Numbered from the stretch's first letter, positions 24,742 through 33,405 are shown. The stretch: DNA of 64,000 nt from Campylobacter concisus (GCF_002165775.1 NZ_NDYP01000002.1:248001-312000), one strand, 5' to 3'. Notes: a model not told the origin generated them from the letters alone. Program-made: numbers and translations.

Positions 24742-26490
24742 ATGGCTGGATTTCAACAAATAACAATAGCGGATGCGATACGAGAAATTGGGTCAGATAA
24801 ATATCTTATTCCTGAATTTCAAAGGGAGTATGTTTGGTCTGGAGAGCAAGTAGAAAGGCTATTTGATTCTATTATGCGAGGTTATCCTATTAGCTCTATG
24901 CTTTTTTGGAAAGTTAGAAGCGAAAGTGCAGAACAAAGGAAATTTTACAGCTTTTTAAGATACTTTAGAGAGTGGTTCCATACTCATAACGAATATAAGC
25001 CTACTAAGAGCATAGGTGAATTTTCAGCTATACTAGATGGACAACAAAGACTAACTTCGCTATATTTAGCACTTTGTGGCGAATACCATACACATAGGCC
25101 GTATAAAAAATGGGAAAATACAGATGATAAATTTAAAATTTGTGAATTCTACTTTAACCTAACTGCAAGTCAAGAGCCTAAAGATGATAACGTAGAATAC
25201 GAATTTTTATGGCTGGAAAAAAATGAAACTGGCAGTAAAACGATTTATACGGATAAATTTGGACAAAAATGGTTTAAATGTAAGGATATATATCCTCATA
25301 GTAATGATGAAGTAAAGGCTATGGAAATACAAGGAAAATTTGAGTTATCTAATAAAGAAACTAGAAATTTAGCGCTTTTTGAAAAAAGAATTTTTTCTGA
25401 AGATATCATCAGTTTCTATCAAGAAGATGATCAAAATCCAGAAAAAGCAGTAAACATATTTATTCGTATTAACTCGGGCGGGACACACCTTAGCTATTCT
25501 GATATCTTATTTAGCTATGCTATCGCTAACTGGAAACAAAAAAATGCTAGAAATGAGATAAATGAACTTGTTGATTTTATAAATAACTCTAAAGGCTTTA
25601 ATATCTCGAAGGATTTAGTACTAAAAGCGTTTTTGTATTTATATCACGAAAATATAAAATTTGACATAGGTAGTTTCAATAACGGATTTATAGAAAATAT
25701 CGAACAGCAATGGGATAACATAAAAATGGCCTTTCATGGCGTTTATAATCTGCTTGAAAATTTTGGGTTTAATGCTCAAACAATGAGTTCAAATAATGCA
25801 ATTTTACCAGTACTTTATTATGTCTATCATAAAAATTTGGCCAGTTCTATAGTTCACAGTACTGGGCAAAAGCAAACTAGGGAAGTTATAAAAAAATACT
25901 TACTAAGGGCTACGCTGTTTAAGCCGTTTGGAGGAAGTGCAGATAGCGTTTTAACCGCAACGAGAAAAGTATTTAAAAAGGATTTTGACGGTAAAGTATT
26001 TTTTGACGAAAACATTGATGAATTTCCGCTAGAGGGTATTGAAAAGTCTTATAAATATAGCAATACTTTCGATGATGACTTTTTGCAAGATTTGATGCTA
26101 TATAGAAAAAATAGTCCAGAGGCCTTTGCCATCTTATCTATCTTATATCCAAATTTAGACACAAAGAATAACTTTCACAAGGACCACTTGCATCCAGAAA
26201 GTAAATACAAAGAGTATAAAAAATTGATGGAGAAAAATAAAAAAGAATACTATGGCTTTTCCATGTATGATACTCTCCCTAATTTACAGTTGCTAGATGC
26301 AAACGAAAATATGGCTAAAAACGATAAGAGTCTTGAGGAGTGGGTTGAAAGCGAATGTATAAATAAAGACAAGAGTAAATTTTTAATGGATCATTTAATA
26401 CCTGATGTTGATTTATCTTTAGATAACTTTGATGATTTTTATGAAAAACGTAAAAAGCTAATGATAAACAAATTACGAGAGTTGCTATAG
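24742..26490 (+). CDS. GmrSD-like type IV restriction protein (DUF262 + HNH)
   Basis: The 582-residue protein is a full-length GmrSD-type enzyme: PEFQREYVW near residue 25, AILDGQQRLTSLYLALCG near residue 96, and a C-terminal DUF1524 HNH with HKDHLHPES (about residue 479) and LPNLQLLDANENMAKND. The DH...N residues are intact. It is expected to cleave modified DNA using nucleotide hydrolysis. It is a separate transcription unit with TATAAT-like sequence near 24708 and no island palindrome. Only distantly similar to the DUF262 proteins at 18885-21858. Confidence 0.87.
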   Translation: MAGFQQITIADAIREIGSDKYLIPEFQREYVWSGEQVERLFDSIMRGYPISSMLFWKVRSESAEQRKFYSFLRYFREWFHTHNEYKPTKSIGEFSAILDGQQRLTSLYLALCGEYHTHRPYKKWENTDDKFKICEFYFNLTASQEPKDDNVEYEFLWLEKNETGSKTIYTDKFGQKWFKCKDIYPHSNDEVKAMEIQGKFELSNKETRNLALFEKRIFSEDIISFYQEDDQNPEKAVNIFIRINSGGTHLSYSDILFSYAIANWKQKNARNEINELVDFINNSKGFNISKDLVLKAFLYLYHENIKFDIGSFNNGFIENIEQQWDNIKMAFHGVYNLLENFGFNAQTMSSNNAILPVLYYVYHKNLASSIVHSTGQKQTREVIKKYLLRATLFKPFGGSADSVLTATRKVFKKDFDGKVFFDENIDEFPLEGIEKSYKYSNTFDDDFLQDLMLYRKNSPEAFAILSILYPNLDTKNNFHKDHLHPESKYKEYKKLMEKNKKEYYGFSMYDTLPNLQLLDANENMAKNDKSLEEWVESECINKDKSKFLMDHLIPDVDLSLDNFDDFYEKRKKLMINKLRELL

Positions 26491-26518
26491 GGTATACTTT
26501 ATAGTTGTATAAATAAAT

Positions 26519-26809
26519 TTAAGCTCTGATCTTTGGGCTTAAATATTTTACATAGCATAGCTCTATACCACTAAGATCATCATCTTCAAAGTAAAAGTCC
26601 TGTAACTCAATAGAGAGAATTTCCTCCTCGTAGTCTTTCATATAAAAACTAACCTCGCAGACAATGTCTATCATATCTTTATCACGGTCAAGATATGCCT
26701 TGAAAAGCTTTTTAAGACGCAGATACTCTGCCGTCATCTCGCGCTGTATCTCAAGAAGCTTTTGATCAAAAGCTACCAAAAGCTCTTTTTCTTCTTTGGT
26801 GCAAACCAT
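26519..26809 (-). CDS. Unknown 96-residue acidic protein
   Basis: Not recognised. Helical, charged, with the N-terminal half likely a coiled coil (EKELLVAFDQKLLEIQREMTAE) and an acidic C-terminus. A strong ribosome binding site (AGGAGG) precedes the ATG, and operator copy c1 with TAATAT (26837-26842) gives it its own controlled promoter. Confidence 0.7.
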   Translation of the reverse strand: MVCTKEEKELLVAFDQKLLEIQREMTAEYLRLKKLFKAYLDRDKDMIDIVCEVSFYMKDYEEEILSIELQDFYFEDDDLSGIELCYVKYLSPKIRA

Positions 26810-26853
26810 TTTTTACCTCCTAAAAAATTTAAGAGGATATTAGCAAGAGTTAA

Positions 26854-26869
26854 AGACAGAAAAATGTCT
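26854..26869. promoter_or_regulatory. Island operator, copy c1 (minus-strand promoter)
   Basis: AGACA-GAAAAA-TGTCT with perfect arms. On the minus strand TAATAT lies 11 bases beyond it, in front of the 96-residue gene. It is 18 bases from copy c2; the pair forms a back-to-back promoter region. Confidence 0.8.
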
Positions 26870-26887
26870 GCTTTTTGGATATTTTAT

Positions 26888-26902
26888 AGACAAATTTTGT
26901 CC
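26888..26902. promoter_or_regulatory. Island operator, copy c2 (plus-strand promoter)
   Basis: AGACA-AATTT-TGTCC, followed after 11 bases by TATAAT (26914-26919), in front of the 110-residue gene. Confidence 0.8.
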
Positions 26903-26937
26903 ATATTTTTATTTATAATAAAAACATAGGAGTAAAA

Positions 26938-27270
26938 ATGAGCGATCAAGAACTTTGGCAAGAGTATGATGAGTTTTCTTTTTTGGCGCAGGCTAAGTCA
27001 AGCTATGACTATGTAAATAATGCAAATTTTATGAAATATAGCAACACTGAGATGTCAAAAGATTTCTACAGGCAAGCCGTCAAGGCACTAAATAATGCGT
27101 ATAATGTCGTTACTGAGGCTAAATTTATACTGCAAAATCTAAAAAACGACTTTGGATGTGAGAGCGAATTTATAAAAGAGATATGCTTGCAAATTTTAAA
27201 TACAAAAATGACGCCATATGAACATCAAGAGGTGGCTAAAATGATAGATAGCTACAGCTCTATCACTTGA
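26938..27270 (+). CDS. Unknown 110-residue helical protein
   Basis: Not recognised. A soluble, mostly helical protein (QEYDEFSFLAQAKSSYDYVN ... VTEAKFILQNLKNDF) with no membrane segment. The spacing TATAAT - AGGAG - ATG is good. Its 3' end overlaps the convergent phosphoesterase gene by 19 bases. Confidence 0.7.
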   Translation: MSDQELWQEYDEFSFLAQAKSSYDYVNNANFMKYSNTEMSKDFYRQAVKALNNAYNVVTEAKFILQNLKNDFGCESEFIKEICLQILNTKMTPYEHQEVAKMIDSYSSIT

Positions 27271-27827
27271 TAAAATGGCTCTTTTGCACCACTACTTGCT
27301 GAGTTGTAAATTTTAACTCCGTTTAAAACGTCTATGTGAGATTTTGGTTCGTGGATATGCCCACAAAGTATGATCTTTGTCTTTAAAAGATTATTTTTTA
27401 TAAGCCTTGTAAGCTCCATATCTCCGTGATCCTTGTCATTTTTACTGATGCTCGTATTTGTCTTTGCCGGCGGAACGTGGGTCAGTAAGATATCACACTC
27501 TGCAAATTCAAGCAGATCATCACACAAGTAAGGCACGCAGCCAAATTTAACACCATTGATAGTTTTTATTGTGCCATCAGAGTATATGGTACTTATGGAA
27601 TTTAACCAAGATGCTGGCGTATCGTGATTTCCAGAACATACAAACACTGGCTTTTTAAAGCTTTTTAGCCACAATGTAATTTGCTCTTTTTCGTGCGCGC
27701 TATCTTTGTATAGAAAATCACCGCTAAAACAAAAAATTTCAAATTTGTCTTGAAAGGCTAAAATATAGTCAAAATAGCCAGCATTAAAGTGCAGATCGCT
27801 AGCGTGAAAAAGTTTTAGATTATTCAT
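27252..27827 (-). CDS. Calcineurin-like metallophosphoesterase
   Basis: The 191-residue protein carries the dinuclear metal site of the family: DLHF (Asp11, His13), SGDFL (Asp37), SGNHD (Asn67, His68) and CGHIHEP near residue 156. Family members cleave phosphodiesters of nucleic acids or cyclic nucleotides, or phosphoproteins; the substrate cannot be read from the sequence. Its start overlaps the stop of the FtsZ-like gene by 8 bases, so the two are translated together from operator copy h. Confidence 0.88.
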   Translation of the reverse strand: MNNLKLFHASDLHFNAGYFDYILAFQDKFEIFCFSGDFLYKDSAHEKEQITLWLKSFKKPVFVCSGNHDTPASWLNSISTIYSDGTIKTINGVKFGCVPYLCDDLLEFAECDILLTHVPPAKTNTSISKNDKDHGDMELTRLIKNNLLKTKIILCGHIHEPKSHIDVLNGVKIYNSASSGAKEPFYQVIEL

Positions 27828-28140
27828 TTATACCGGTTGCCAATATTCTAAATCTAACTGTATCCATATCTAGATTGTTATCTGTGCTAGTCATAAATAT
27901 AAAATCTAGCTCAAGCTCAAAAAGTTTACTAGTAATTTCTTCAATGCTGGCAAATGATAAGTTCTCATTCATCTCAACATGCATAAGTATTGCGTTAGCT
28001 TTTGAAATCACGCTTTTTAATCTTTGATTTATTGTGTTGCTAAGTTTAGATATTTTAAAAGTCCCGACAAAGCCATCTATCTTACCATCATAAGACATTA
28101 TTTCCATTATATCGTGCAAGTCTATAATAGCGTCCATCAT
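27820..28140 (-). CDS. Short FtsZ-like protein: T7 loop plus C-terminal domain only
   Basis: The 106-residue protein lines up with the last third of the FtsZ core. Residues 3-15 (DAIIDLHDIMEIM) correspond to the FtsZ T7 loop and following helix (consensus NxDFADxxxIM), keeping both catalytic aspartates as Asp7 and Asp10. ANAILMHVEMNENLSF then matches the first strand of the C-terminal domain, and FIFMTSTDN ... VRFRILATGI its last strands. The GTP-binding domain is absent, yet promoter, operator and ribosome binding site (AAAGGAGCG) are intact, so it is not a chance fragment. It could cap or poison host FtsZ filaments; that is inference. It is coupled to the phosphoesterase gene. Confidence 0.7.
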   Translation of the reverse strand: MMDAIIDLHDIMEIMSYDGKIDGFVGTFKISKLSNTINQRLKSVISKANAILMHVEMNENLSFASIEEITSKLFELELDFIFMTSTDNNLDMDTVRFRILATGINE

Positions 28141-28179
28141 CGCTCCTTTAAAAATTTTAGATATTTTAGCTTAGAATTT

Positions 28180-28194
28180 GGACGTATCTTGTCT
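28180..28194. promoter_or_regulatory. Island operator, copy h
   Basis: On the minus strand AGACA-AGATA-CGTCC, followed after 11 bases by TAAAAT (28163-28168). One position of the right arm differs from consensus. It drives the FtsZ-like/phosphoesterase operon. Confidence 0.68.
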
Positions 28195-28196
28195 TG

Positions 28197-29114
28197 TTAA
28201 ATATCTATTTCCTTAAAATAACTTCCTACTTCATCTCTTATTTTATTAGCTAGCTCTTTTGGCTCAAGCACCTTGATAAATGGCAGGTAATAATATATGA
28301 GCGGTTTTATCTCCATTATGTGGGTAAATTCTATCTCGATCTCGACTGAGCCGTCGCTATCTTGACCAGTTATGCGCTGCTTTGCGTGCGGTTTTCGCTC
28401 GAAGTATTTTGCCACTTCTGGTGCCAGCAGTAGCCTTGCTATTTTTGGGGCTTCTAAATTTGCCCATGCCGAGTTCATCGCCTTTACGCGCTCATCTAGC
28501 TCGCCACTTAGTTCAAATTTATCCCCGCTATGCTTTATATCTTTTATGCTCTTTAGGTGAAATTTCTTAAATTTATTGCCCTTTTTGCTATCAAGCAAGA
28601 GCAGATACCAAAATCCCTCAAAAAGTGCCAGCTTTAGAGGTTTTACAAGAAACTCAAAGCCGTTATACGTGCATGTTATCTCCGCTTTTTCTCTTATGGC
28701 ATCCTCAAGCGCTTGAAAATTTACAAGATCCTCCTCGCTTAGCTTTTCGTTGTTTATATTTGTAAGTATCGGGTGGTTTAGCTGCTGAGAAATTTGCTCT
28801 AAAAGCACGTGAGCCTTACTATAAAAATTTGAGCCCATGTTTTTTGCCACGTTATCAAGGATATTTAGCACCACTCTATCATCGCCGTCTAGTCCGTCGC
28901 TCGCATCCTCGTCGTTTAGGCTCCAGTAGTGCCCCTTTTTGACGGCACCATACTCTCTTAGCGTGTCGTAAAGGTCGCGCTGGATGGTCTTTGAGGTCAC
29001 TCCAAGAATAGCTGTTAGCTCTTTTATCGTGTGCGGTCTCTCTCTTAGCTTTAGGGCTATAAAATTTATGCGTTCAAATTTGCTGTTTTCTTGTTTGGTT
29101 ATGATGGGTTTCAT
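28197..29114 (-). CDS. WYL-domain transcriptional regulator
   Basis: Start placed at ATG 29114, which has a good ribosome binding site (TAGGAGAG) and gives 305 residues; an upstream ATG at 29174 lacks one. The N-terminus is a winged helix-turn-helix (IKELTAILGVTSKTIQRDL), and the centre carries the WYL domain (PLKLALFEGFWYLLLLDSKK) followed by a C-terminal WCX-like extension. WYL regulators of the BrxR/CapW type bind palindromes and control phage-defence genes, sensing nucleic-acid or nucleotide signals. It follows the Sir2 gene and is probably transcribed with it from operator copy d, making it the natural candidate to bind all copies of that palindrome. Confidence 0.88.
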   Translation of the reverse strand: MKPIITKQENSKFERINFIALKLRERPHTIKELTAILGVTSKTIQRDLYDTLREYGAVKKGHYWSLNDEDASDGLDGDDRVVLNILDNVAKNMGSNFYSKAHVLLEQISQQLNHPILTNINNEKLSEEDLVNFQALEDAIREKAEITCTYNGFEFLVKPLKLALFEGFWYLLLLDSKKGNKFKKFHLKSIKDIKHSGDKFELSGELDERVKAMNSAWANLEAPKIARLLLAPEVAKYFERKPHAKQRITGQDSDGSVEIEIEFTHIMEIKPLIYYYLPFIKVLEPKELANKIRDEVGSYFKEIDI

Positions 29115-29167
29115 TTGCTCTCCTAGTTTGGGGATTATATCCAAATTAGGACTAGAGGGTGTCTTTT

Positions 29168-29986
29168 CTAGCATAATATCTGCCTAAGGCCATCTAGCGC
29201 GCCACATTTTAAACTTATGCCGAAATACTGCGAGATGTAGTTATCTCGTGGGTTTATGCGGATAAGAGTTGCTTTTTTGGAGCGTTTTACAAATTTCTCA
29301 CCAAAATTTCTAATAGTCGGCACCGCAAGCCCAGCACCTAGCTCTATGATCACAAAGCGGCTATCTTTGTTTTGCTCTAGCCACGCTTCATATCTTCTAT
29401 ACTGCTCGTTTATGCGCCTTGTATTTACCATCCAGTCGTAAAACATCACGATATTTGGGCGGCTCACACAGCCACACTCTGGGCAAACTGGCATATCTAA
29501 AGCGATAAATTTCTCTTCATCTACTTTGATGTCGCTACAAGTCTGCCATATAGTGCCATCACGCTTGTGGATACATTGAGAGTAGTGGATAGAGCCGTGA
29601 CACTCGTAAATTTTCTCTTCGCTAAAGCCAGCCTTAGCAAAGTGTCCATCGACGTTTGAAGTGTAGACGAAGTAGTTTTCGTTTTTGCTTTTTACAAGAT
29701 CTAAAAGCAGCCTAAAGCCCTCATGAGGCTCTGTGTTTTTGTATAAATTTAGCCTGTGACCATAAAATGCCCATGCTAGCTTTGGATCATCTAAAAACCA
29801 CTGCGGATTTGCCATATCTTCAAAGCTTAAATTTTTGTCCCTTAAAAGTGGATATGCCCTCCAAAATCCCACATCTCCTCTAAAATCAGGCAATCCACTA
29901 TCCACGCCCATGCCAGCACCTGCTGTGATGATGAGAGCATCGGCCTCTAATATGATTTTTTTGATCCTATCTATCTTCTCTTGCAT
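29168..29986 (-). CDS. Sir2-family NAD-dependent protein
   Basis: The 272-residue protein has the complete sirtuin core: ITAGAGMGVDSGLPDFRG (NAD binding), YTSNVDGHF, ECHGSIH with the catalytic His, and zinc-type cysteines (SQC, QTC, CPEC). C-terminal ELGAGLAVPTIR closes the Rossmann fold. It could be a deacylase or, in this setting, an NAD-consuming defence effector; the sequence does not decide. It leads the WYL operon (the WYL gene starts downstream of it) and is divergent from the HNH gene across operator copy d. Confidence 0.86.
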   Translation of the reverse strand: MQEKIDRIKKIILEADALIITAGAGMGVDSGLPDFRGDVGFWRAYPLLRDKNLSFEDMANPQWFLDDPKLAWAFYGHRLNLYKNTEPHEGFRLLLDLVKSKNENYFVYTSNVDGHFAKAGFSEEKIYECHGSIHYSQCIHKRDGTIWQTCSDIKVDEEKFIALDMPVCPECGCVSRPNIVMFYDWMVNTRRINEQYRRYEAWLEQNKDSRFVIIELGAGLAVPTIRNFGEKFVKRSKKATLIRINPRDNYISQYFGISLKCGALDGLRQILC

Positions 29987-30030
29987 TTTGATCCTTTTAA
30001 AGAAATTTGAGTAATTGTAGTGATAAGACT

Positions 30031-30044
30031 AGACATTTTTGTGT
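30031..30044. promoter_or_regulatory. Island operator, copy d (Sir2-WYL / HNH divergent promoter)
   Basis: AGACA-TTTT-TGTCC, the shortest spacer. On the minus strand TACAAT (30014-30019) lies 11 bases away, in front of the Sir2-WYL operon; on the plus strand a weaker TAAAAA-type hexamer starts after 12 bases. The site places the WYL gene under its own presumed operator. Confidence 0.77.
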
Positions 30045-30089
30045 CCGCTCTCTTTTGGTAAAATAGTTAAAATTTTATTGGAGAAGAAG

Positions 30090-30836
30090 ATGGCATCATA
30101 CAACGATAAGCTAATTGATAGCTTGGCAACCAGAATTCAGTTATTTCTATTTTGGAAATCATTTTATAAAGAAGTCATTAAGACCGAGAATATAGCAAAT
30201 TACATTGATGAAATCGAAAAATTTAAAATCACTAACGATTTGGCAAATTTATACAGTAATACCTACTATCAAACCAAGCTTAAAGAGAAAAGGGAGATAT
30301 CATTTAACGGCAAAAATGCCTATGTAGATAATATTTGTAAAAATATACCATCAAAAACTAAAATAAAAGAGCTATTAAGAAACGAACTAAAGCCATTAAA
30401 AGATAAGTATAAAGAAAAATTTGAAAAGATTTTTCCTCTAAAAGAATTTGAAAATATGACAAAAGGCAAAACAACTTGCTCATATTGCTCATATTGCGGT
30501 ATAAGCCTAGCCCAGATCGAAGAGCTTGGCAAAAATGGCAAGCTAAATAACAAAAGAAGCGATACACGCGGATATACGCTAGAGATAGATAGAATGCTAC
30601 CAAATTTGGAGTATAGCAAAAAGAATTGTTGCATGGCTTGCTACTGGTGTAATAATGCAAAAACCGATGAATTTTCACCAGAAGAATTTAAGCCTATTGC
30701 TGAAGGTATTAGAAAGACTTGGAATGAAAGACTGAAGGCTATTGGGTATAGCGAAGAAGAAATAAAAGACGTGCCAGACCCAGAAATTTGGAACACTAAA
30801 TTTGATACAAGCATGGAGCCAGATATAGAGAAATAA
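30090..30836 (+). CDS. HNH-type nuclease with zinc cysteines
   Basis: ATG at 30090 (ribosome binding site TTGGAGAAG) gives 248 residues; an upstream in-frame start reads through the promoter. The C-terminal third is an HNH-like fold: CSYCSYCGISL, then LEIDRMLPNLEYSKKNCCMA, and CYWCNNAKTDEF, that is, two CxxC zinc pairs, an acidic/arginine motif where DH is usual, and the NxxK end. The replaced catalytic histidine (IDRM instead of VDHI) is notable. The N-terminal 120 residues are helical and unrecognised. It is divergent from Sir2-WYL. Confidence 0.74.
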   Translation: MASYNDKLIDSLATRIQLFLFWKSFYKEVIKTENIANYIDEIEKFKITNDLANLYSNTYYQTKLKEKREISFNGKNAYVDNICKNIPSKTKIKELLRNELKPLKDKYKEKFEKIFPLKEFENMTKGKTTCSYCSYCGISLAQIEELGKNGKLNNKRSDTRGYTLEIDRMLPNLEYSKKNCCMACYWCNNAKTDEFSPEEFKPIAEGIRKTWNERLKAIGYSEEEIKDVPDPEIWNTKFDTSMEPDIEK

Positions 30837-30850
30837 TTAAGGCGGTAACT

Positions 30851-31648
30851 CTACCGCTCAAATTTCTCTGCTGTTATGCAGTGTAGCGCACCGCCAAGCT
30901 CTATGATCTCGCTTAAATTTATCACCTCTACTTTATAGCTACTATAAAATTTCTTGATCTGCTGCAGCGCAACATCGTCATCATCTATGCCGTATATTGG
31001 AACTATTAAAATATCCTTAATTTTAATAAAATTTAAGTAAGCACCCCAGTCTCTTTTTTTAGTGAAAAATCCCTCTTTATACTTCATAAATTTCATATCC
31101 AAACCGCTCTTTTTAAGCGCTTTTATGAGTCTATCGTTAAAACTTTTACTCTCATTTGAAAAGTCATTTACTAGCACGCTATATTCATCTATCCACCTCA
31201 CCATAGCGTCGCTGTGCCCTAACATATCGTAAGGCTGCTTTGGTATGATGATGAGCTCATTTAGCGCGCATTTTTGCTTTATAGTTTCCACGATCTCAGC
31301 TTTTGTTTTCAGTGGATTTTCTCTAAAAATTTTATCAGTCATGATGGCTTTAGCTCCAAACCTTACGAAATTTCCGCCGTCTAGGACTAAATTTATATGC
31401 TCTTTTGATGGCTGGATCTTTGTTCTTAGATGGCTATATTTTTCATCTTTTAGGTAGTCTGGATCGTAGTCGTAAGAGACAAGGCGCCAATCATCAAGCA
31501 AAATCGGCATAAAGTCTCTCATCCAAATGTCTTTAGTCTCTAAAAACTCGTATTTAACCCCGTGTTTGTCAAATATCTGACACAAGCTTTTGGCTGTTTT
31601 GGTGTGGTGCTTTGCCAAAAGCGCGGAAAGTAGGATGGTTGGCTGCAT
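30851..31648 (-). CDS. Agmatine-deiminase-like (PPAD family) enzyme, short form
   Basis: The 265-residue protein has the guanidine-modifying enzyme motifs: WMRDFMPI, LDGGNFVRF, LGHSDAMVRW with catalytic His, and GGALHCIT with the nucleophilic Cys close to the C-terminus. Agmatine deiminases (AguA) are usually about 330-370 residues, so this is clearly shorter at the N-terminal side. Substrate could be agmatine, another guanidine or a peptidyl arginine. It shares operator copy e with the divergent unknown gene, placing it inside the island regulon. Confidence 0.82.
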   Translation of the reverse strand: MQPTILLSALLAKHHTKTAKSLCQIFDKHGVKYEFLETKDIWMRDFMPILLDDWRLVSYDYDPDYLKDEKYSHLRTKIQPSKEHINLVLDGGNFVRFGAKAIMTDKIFRENPLKTKAEIVETIKQKCALNELIIIPKQPYDMLGHSDAMVRWIDEYSVLVNDFSNESKSFNDRLIKALKKSGLDMKFMKYKEGFFTKKRDWGAYLNFIKIKDILIVPIYGIDDDDVALQQIKKFYSSYKVEVINLSEIIELGGALHCITAEKFER

Positions 31649-31697
31649 ATTTGCTCCTAAATTTGATAGTTTTGTGAAATTTTACTAATAAATTTCT

Positions 31698-31712
31698 AGA
31701 CATTTTTTGTCC
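31698..31712. promoter_or_regulatory. Island operator, copy e (divergent)
   Basis: AGACA-TTTTT-TGTCC. TATAAT (31724-31729) follows after 11 bases on the plus strand; on the minus strand a TAGTAA hexamer lies about 10 bases away, before the deiminase-like gene. Confidence 0.8.
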
Positions 31713-31781
31713 ATTCTAGTCGCTATAATTTCACAGATCGCAAAAAATGTATCGGCGATAAAAATCAAAAAAGGATAATCA

Positions 31782-32369
31782 ATGATCTACGAACAACTTA
31801 AAATTCTCACACAAAACAGCGATAAAAAGGTGCTCTCAAAAGCACTTGGCTACGTAAGAGAGCAAAATTTCACAAGAGCACTTGCAAATTTAGAGGCGGC
31901 AAAGAGCCTAGATGAGTTTATCACAAAGGGGCACTTTGACTGGGCGCACAGCTCAGAAACGCTCATTCTAGCCCTTAGCAAGCACTTTGCTCTTAACATA
32001 GACGCAGAGCTTGGCGAGGTGCAAAAACTCTACAACGAGCGAGTAAAATTTAGAGGCTCATATATCTATATAGATACGGATTTTAAGCGCAAGAGTGAGC
32101 CTATATTTGCCCTTGCTATGGCGCAGCATCTAAGATATATCAGCCTAACGCCGTTTTTAGATGAACTTTGTTTTAAAGCTTTGCACGAGCAGCTAAAAGT
32201 TATCTCAAATATCATTAAAAACTACTATCAAAAAACGAAAACTCTGCCTATTTTTGGTGCTATAACTAGCTTTAAGCTCTATTTTCTAGGCAAAGATTAT
32301 TCGCTTGATATAAACGGAAATTTTACGGATAAAGAGATCGCCGAACAGGTGGCGGTGATTAAATTTTAA
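31782..32369 (+). CDS. Unknown 195-residue protein
   Basis: Not recognised. A soluble alpha/helical protein without membrane segments or obvious catalytic motif. It has a good ribosome binding site (AAAAAGGAT) and follows operator copy e. The stop is 9 bases before the next gene, so the two form an operon. Confidence 0.7.
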   Translation: MIYEQLKILTQNSDKKVLSKALGYVREQNFTRALANLEAAKSLDEFITKGHFDWAHSSETLILALSKHFALNIDAELGEVQKLYNERVKFRGSYIYIDTDFKRKSEPIFALAMAQHLRYISLTPFLDELCFKALHEQLKVISNIIKNYYQKTKTLPIFGAITSFKLYFLGKDYSLDINGNFTDKEIAEQVAVIKF

Positions 32370-32378
32370 AGGACAAAA

Positions 32379-33275
32379 ATGGGACAATTTACAAAGGAAC
32401 AAAGGCGAAAGCTAAATAGCATAAACGAAAGGCTCTATGACCTTGAGCGCCGTGTCGTGCCACGTGCAAAGCAGATAGACCTCTACGCAAAAGATATAAA
32501 AGAGGCATATGATCATTTTTGTGAGATACTACTCTCTTTTTACTCAAAAGATAAACTTCTTATGCGATATGAGCAGTTCATGAATCACATAGATGACTAC
32601 TTTTATACTGAAAATCAGAGCGAATTTAGAAACTGGCCAACGCATGAGATGTTTGGCGAGTGGCACTGTTGGTTTTATCACTGCTTATATGATCACACTA
32701 GCCTTAGCTGGGATGAAATTTTGACTATCGACAGGATGGAGGGCAGGCTTCGCTCATGGTATGACTATACGCCTATAGATCTTTGTCTGGAGAAGCTAGA
32801 GTGCAGCGAGAGAGAAGAGTATATCTCTGATGCCAACAAAGATCAGTGGGAGCAGATAGAGAAAATAAATAAAGCTCTAGCTAGCTATCAAGATATCCTA
32901 ATAAGAGATGCAAGAATGCTTGAAAACAGGCTAAAAGCAAGGGTTGAGGGTGGATTTATCGAGGATTATGCTATGGAATTTCGTTTGGTCTTTTATTTGC
33001 GCGAAGACGATCCAGATTATGACGAAAATGACGATAATTTCTTAGCTATCATCAACGAGCCTATCGTCCCTGGCGAAATGAGCAAGAAAAAGAGCCGTTG
33101 GACGCAAAACTGTAATGAATATTTTGGTAGCTCTGTCTATTTTGATAAGAAGGCATATTTTTGCTATCTATTTGCAGCTTTTGAAAACAACACACATATC
33201 AATAAGATAAAAGATATACTGCGCATAGGCTCTATTGATATGGCGCTTTGCTGGGATGAATACTATGAAATTTAA
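32379..33275 (+). CDS. Unknown 298-residue protein
   Basis: Not recognised. Rich in aromatic and charged residues, with an N-terminal coiled coil (NSINERLYDLERRVVPRAKQ) and a conserved-looking WPTHEMFGEWHCWFYHCLYDH segment in the middle, then acidic stretches. Preceded by AAAGGAC. In operon with the 195-residue protein. Confidence 0.7.
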   Translation: MGQFTKEQRRKLNSINERLYDLERRVVPRAKQIDLYAKDIKEAYDHFCEILLSFYSKDKLLMRYEQFMNHIDDYFYTENQSEFRNWPTHEMFGEWHCWFYHCLYDHTSLSWDEILTIDRMEGRLRSWYDYTPIDLCLEKLECSEREEYISDANKDQWEQIEKINKALASYQDILIRDARMLENRLKARVEGGFIEDYAMEFRLVFYLREDDPDYDENDDNFLAIINEPIVPGEMSKKKSRWTQNCNEYFGSSVYFDKKAYFCYLFAAFENNTHINKIKDILRIGSIDMALCWDEYYEI

Positions 33276-33320
33276 AGCAAGATAAAAAATATTAAATTTT
33301 TAATTCAAATTTTAAAATAT

Positions 33321-33335
33321 AGACATTTTTTGTCC
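33321..33335. promoter_or_regulatory. Island operator, copy f
   Basis: AGACA-TTTTT-TGTCC followed after 11 bases by TATAAT (33347-33352), in front of the 115-residue gene. Identical to copy e over the whole palindrome. Confidence 0.82.
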
Positions 33336-33405
33336 ATTTTGCCTGTTATAATTTCACATGTCACAAAGATATCTTGACAAAAGCAATTAAAACAAAGGAG
33401 AAAAA

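Noticed and set aside
30842-30857. GCGGTA-ACTC-TACCGC hairpin between the HNH and deiminase-like genes as a two-way terminator
   Set aside because: Only a 6-bp stem and no T-run on either side.
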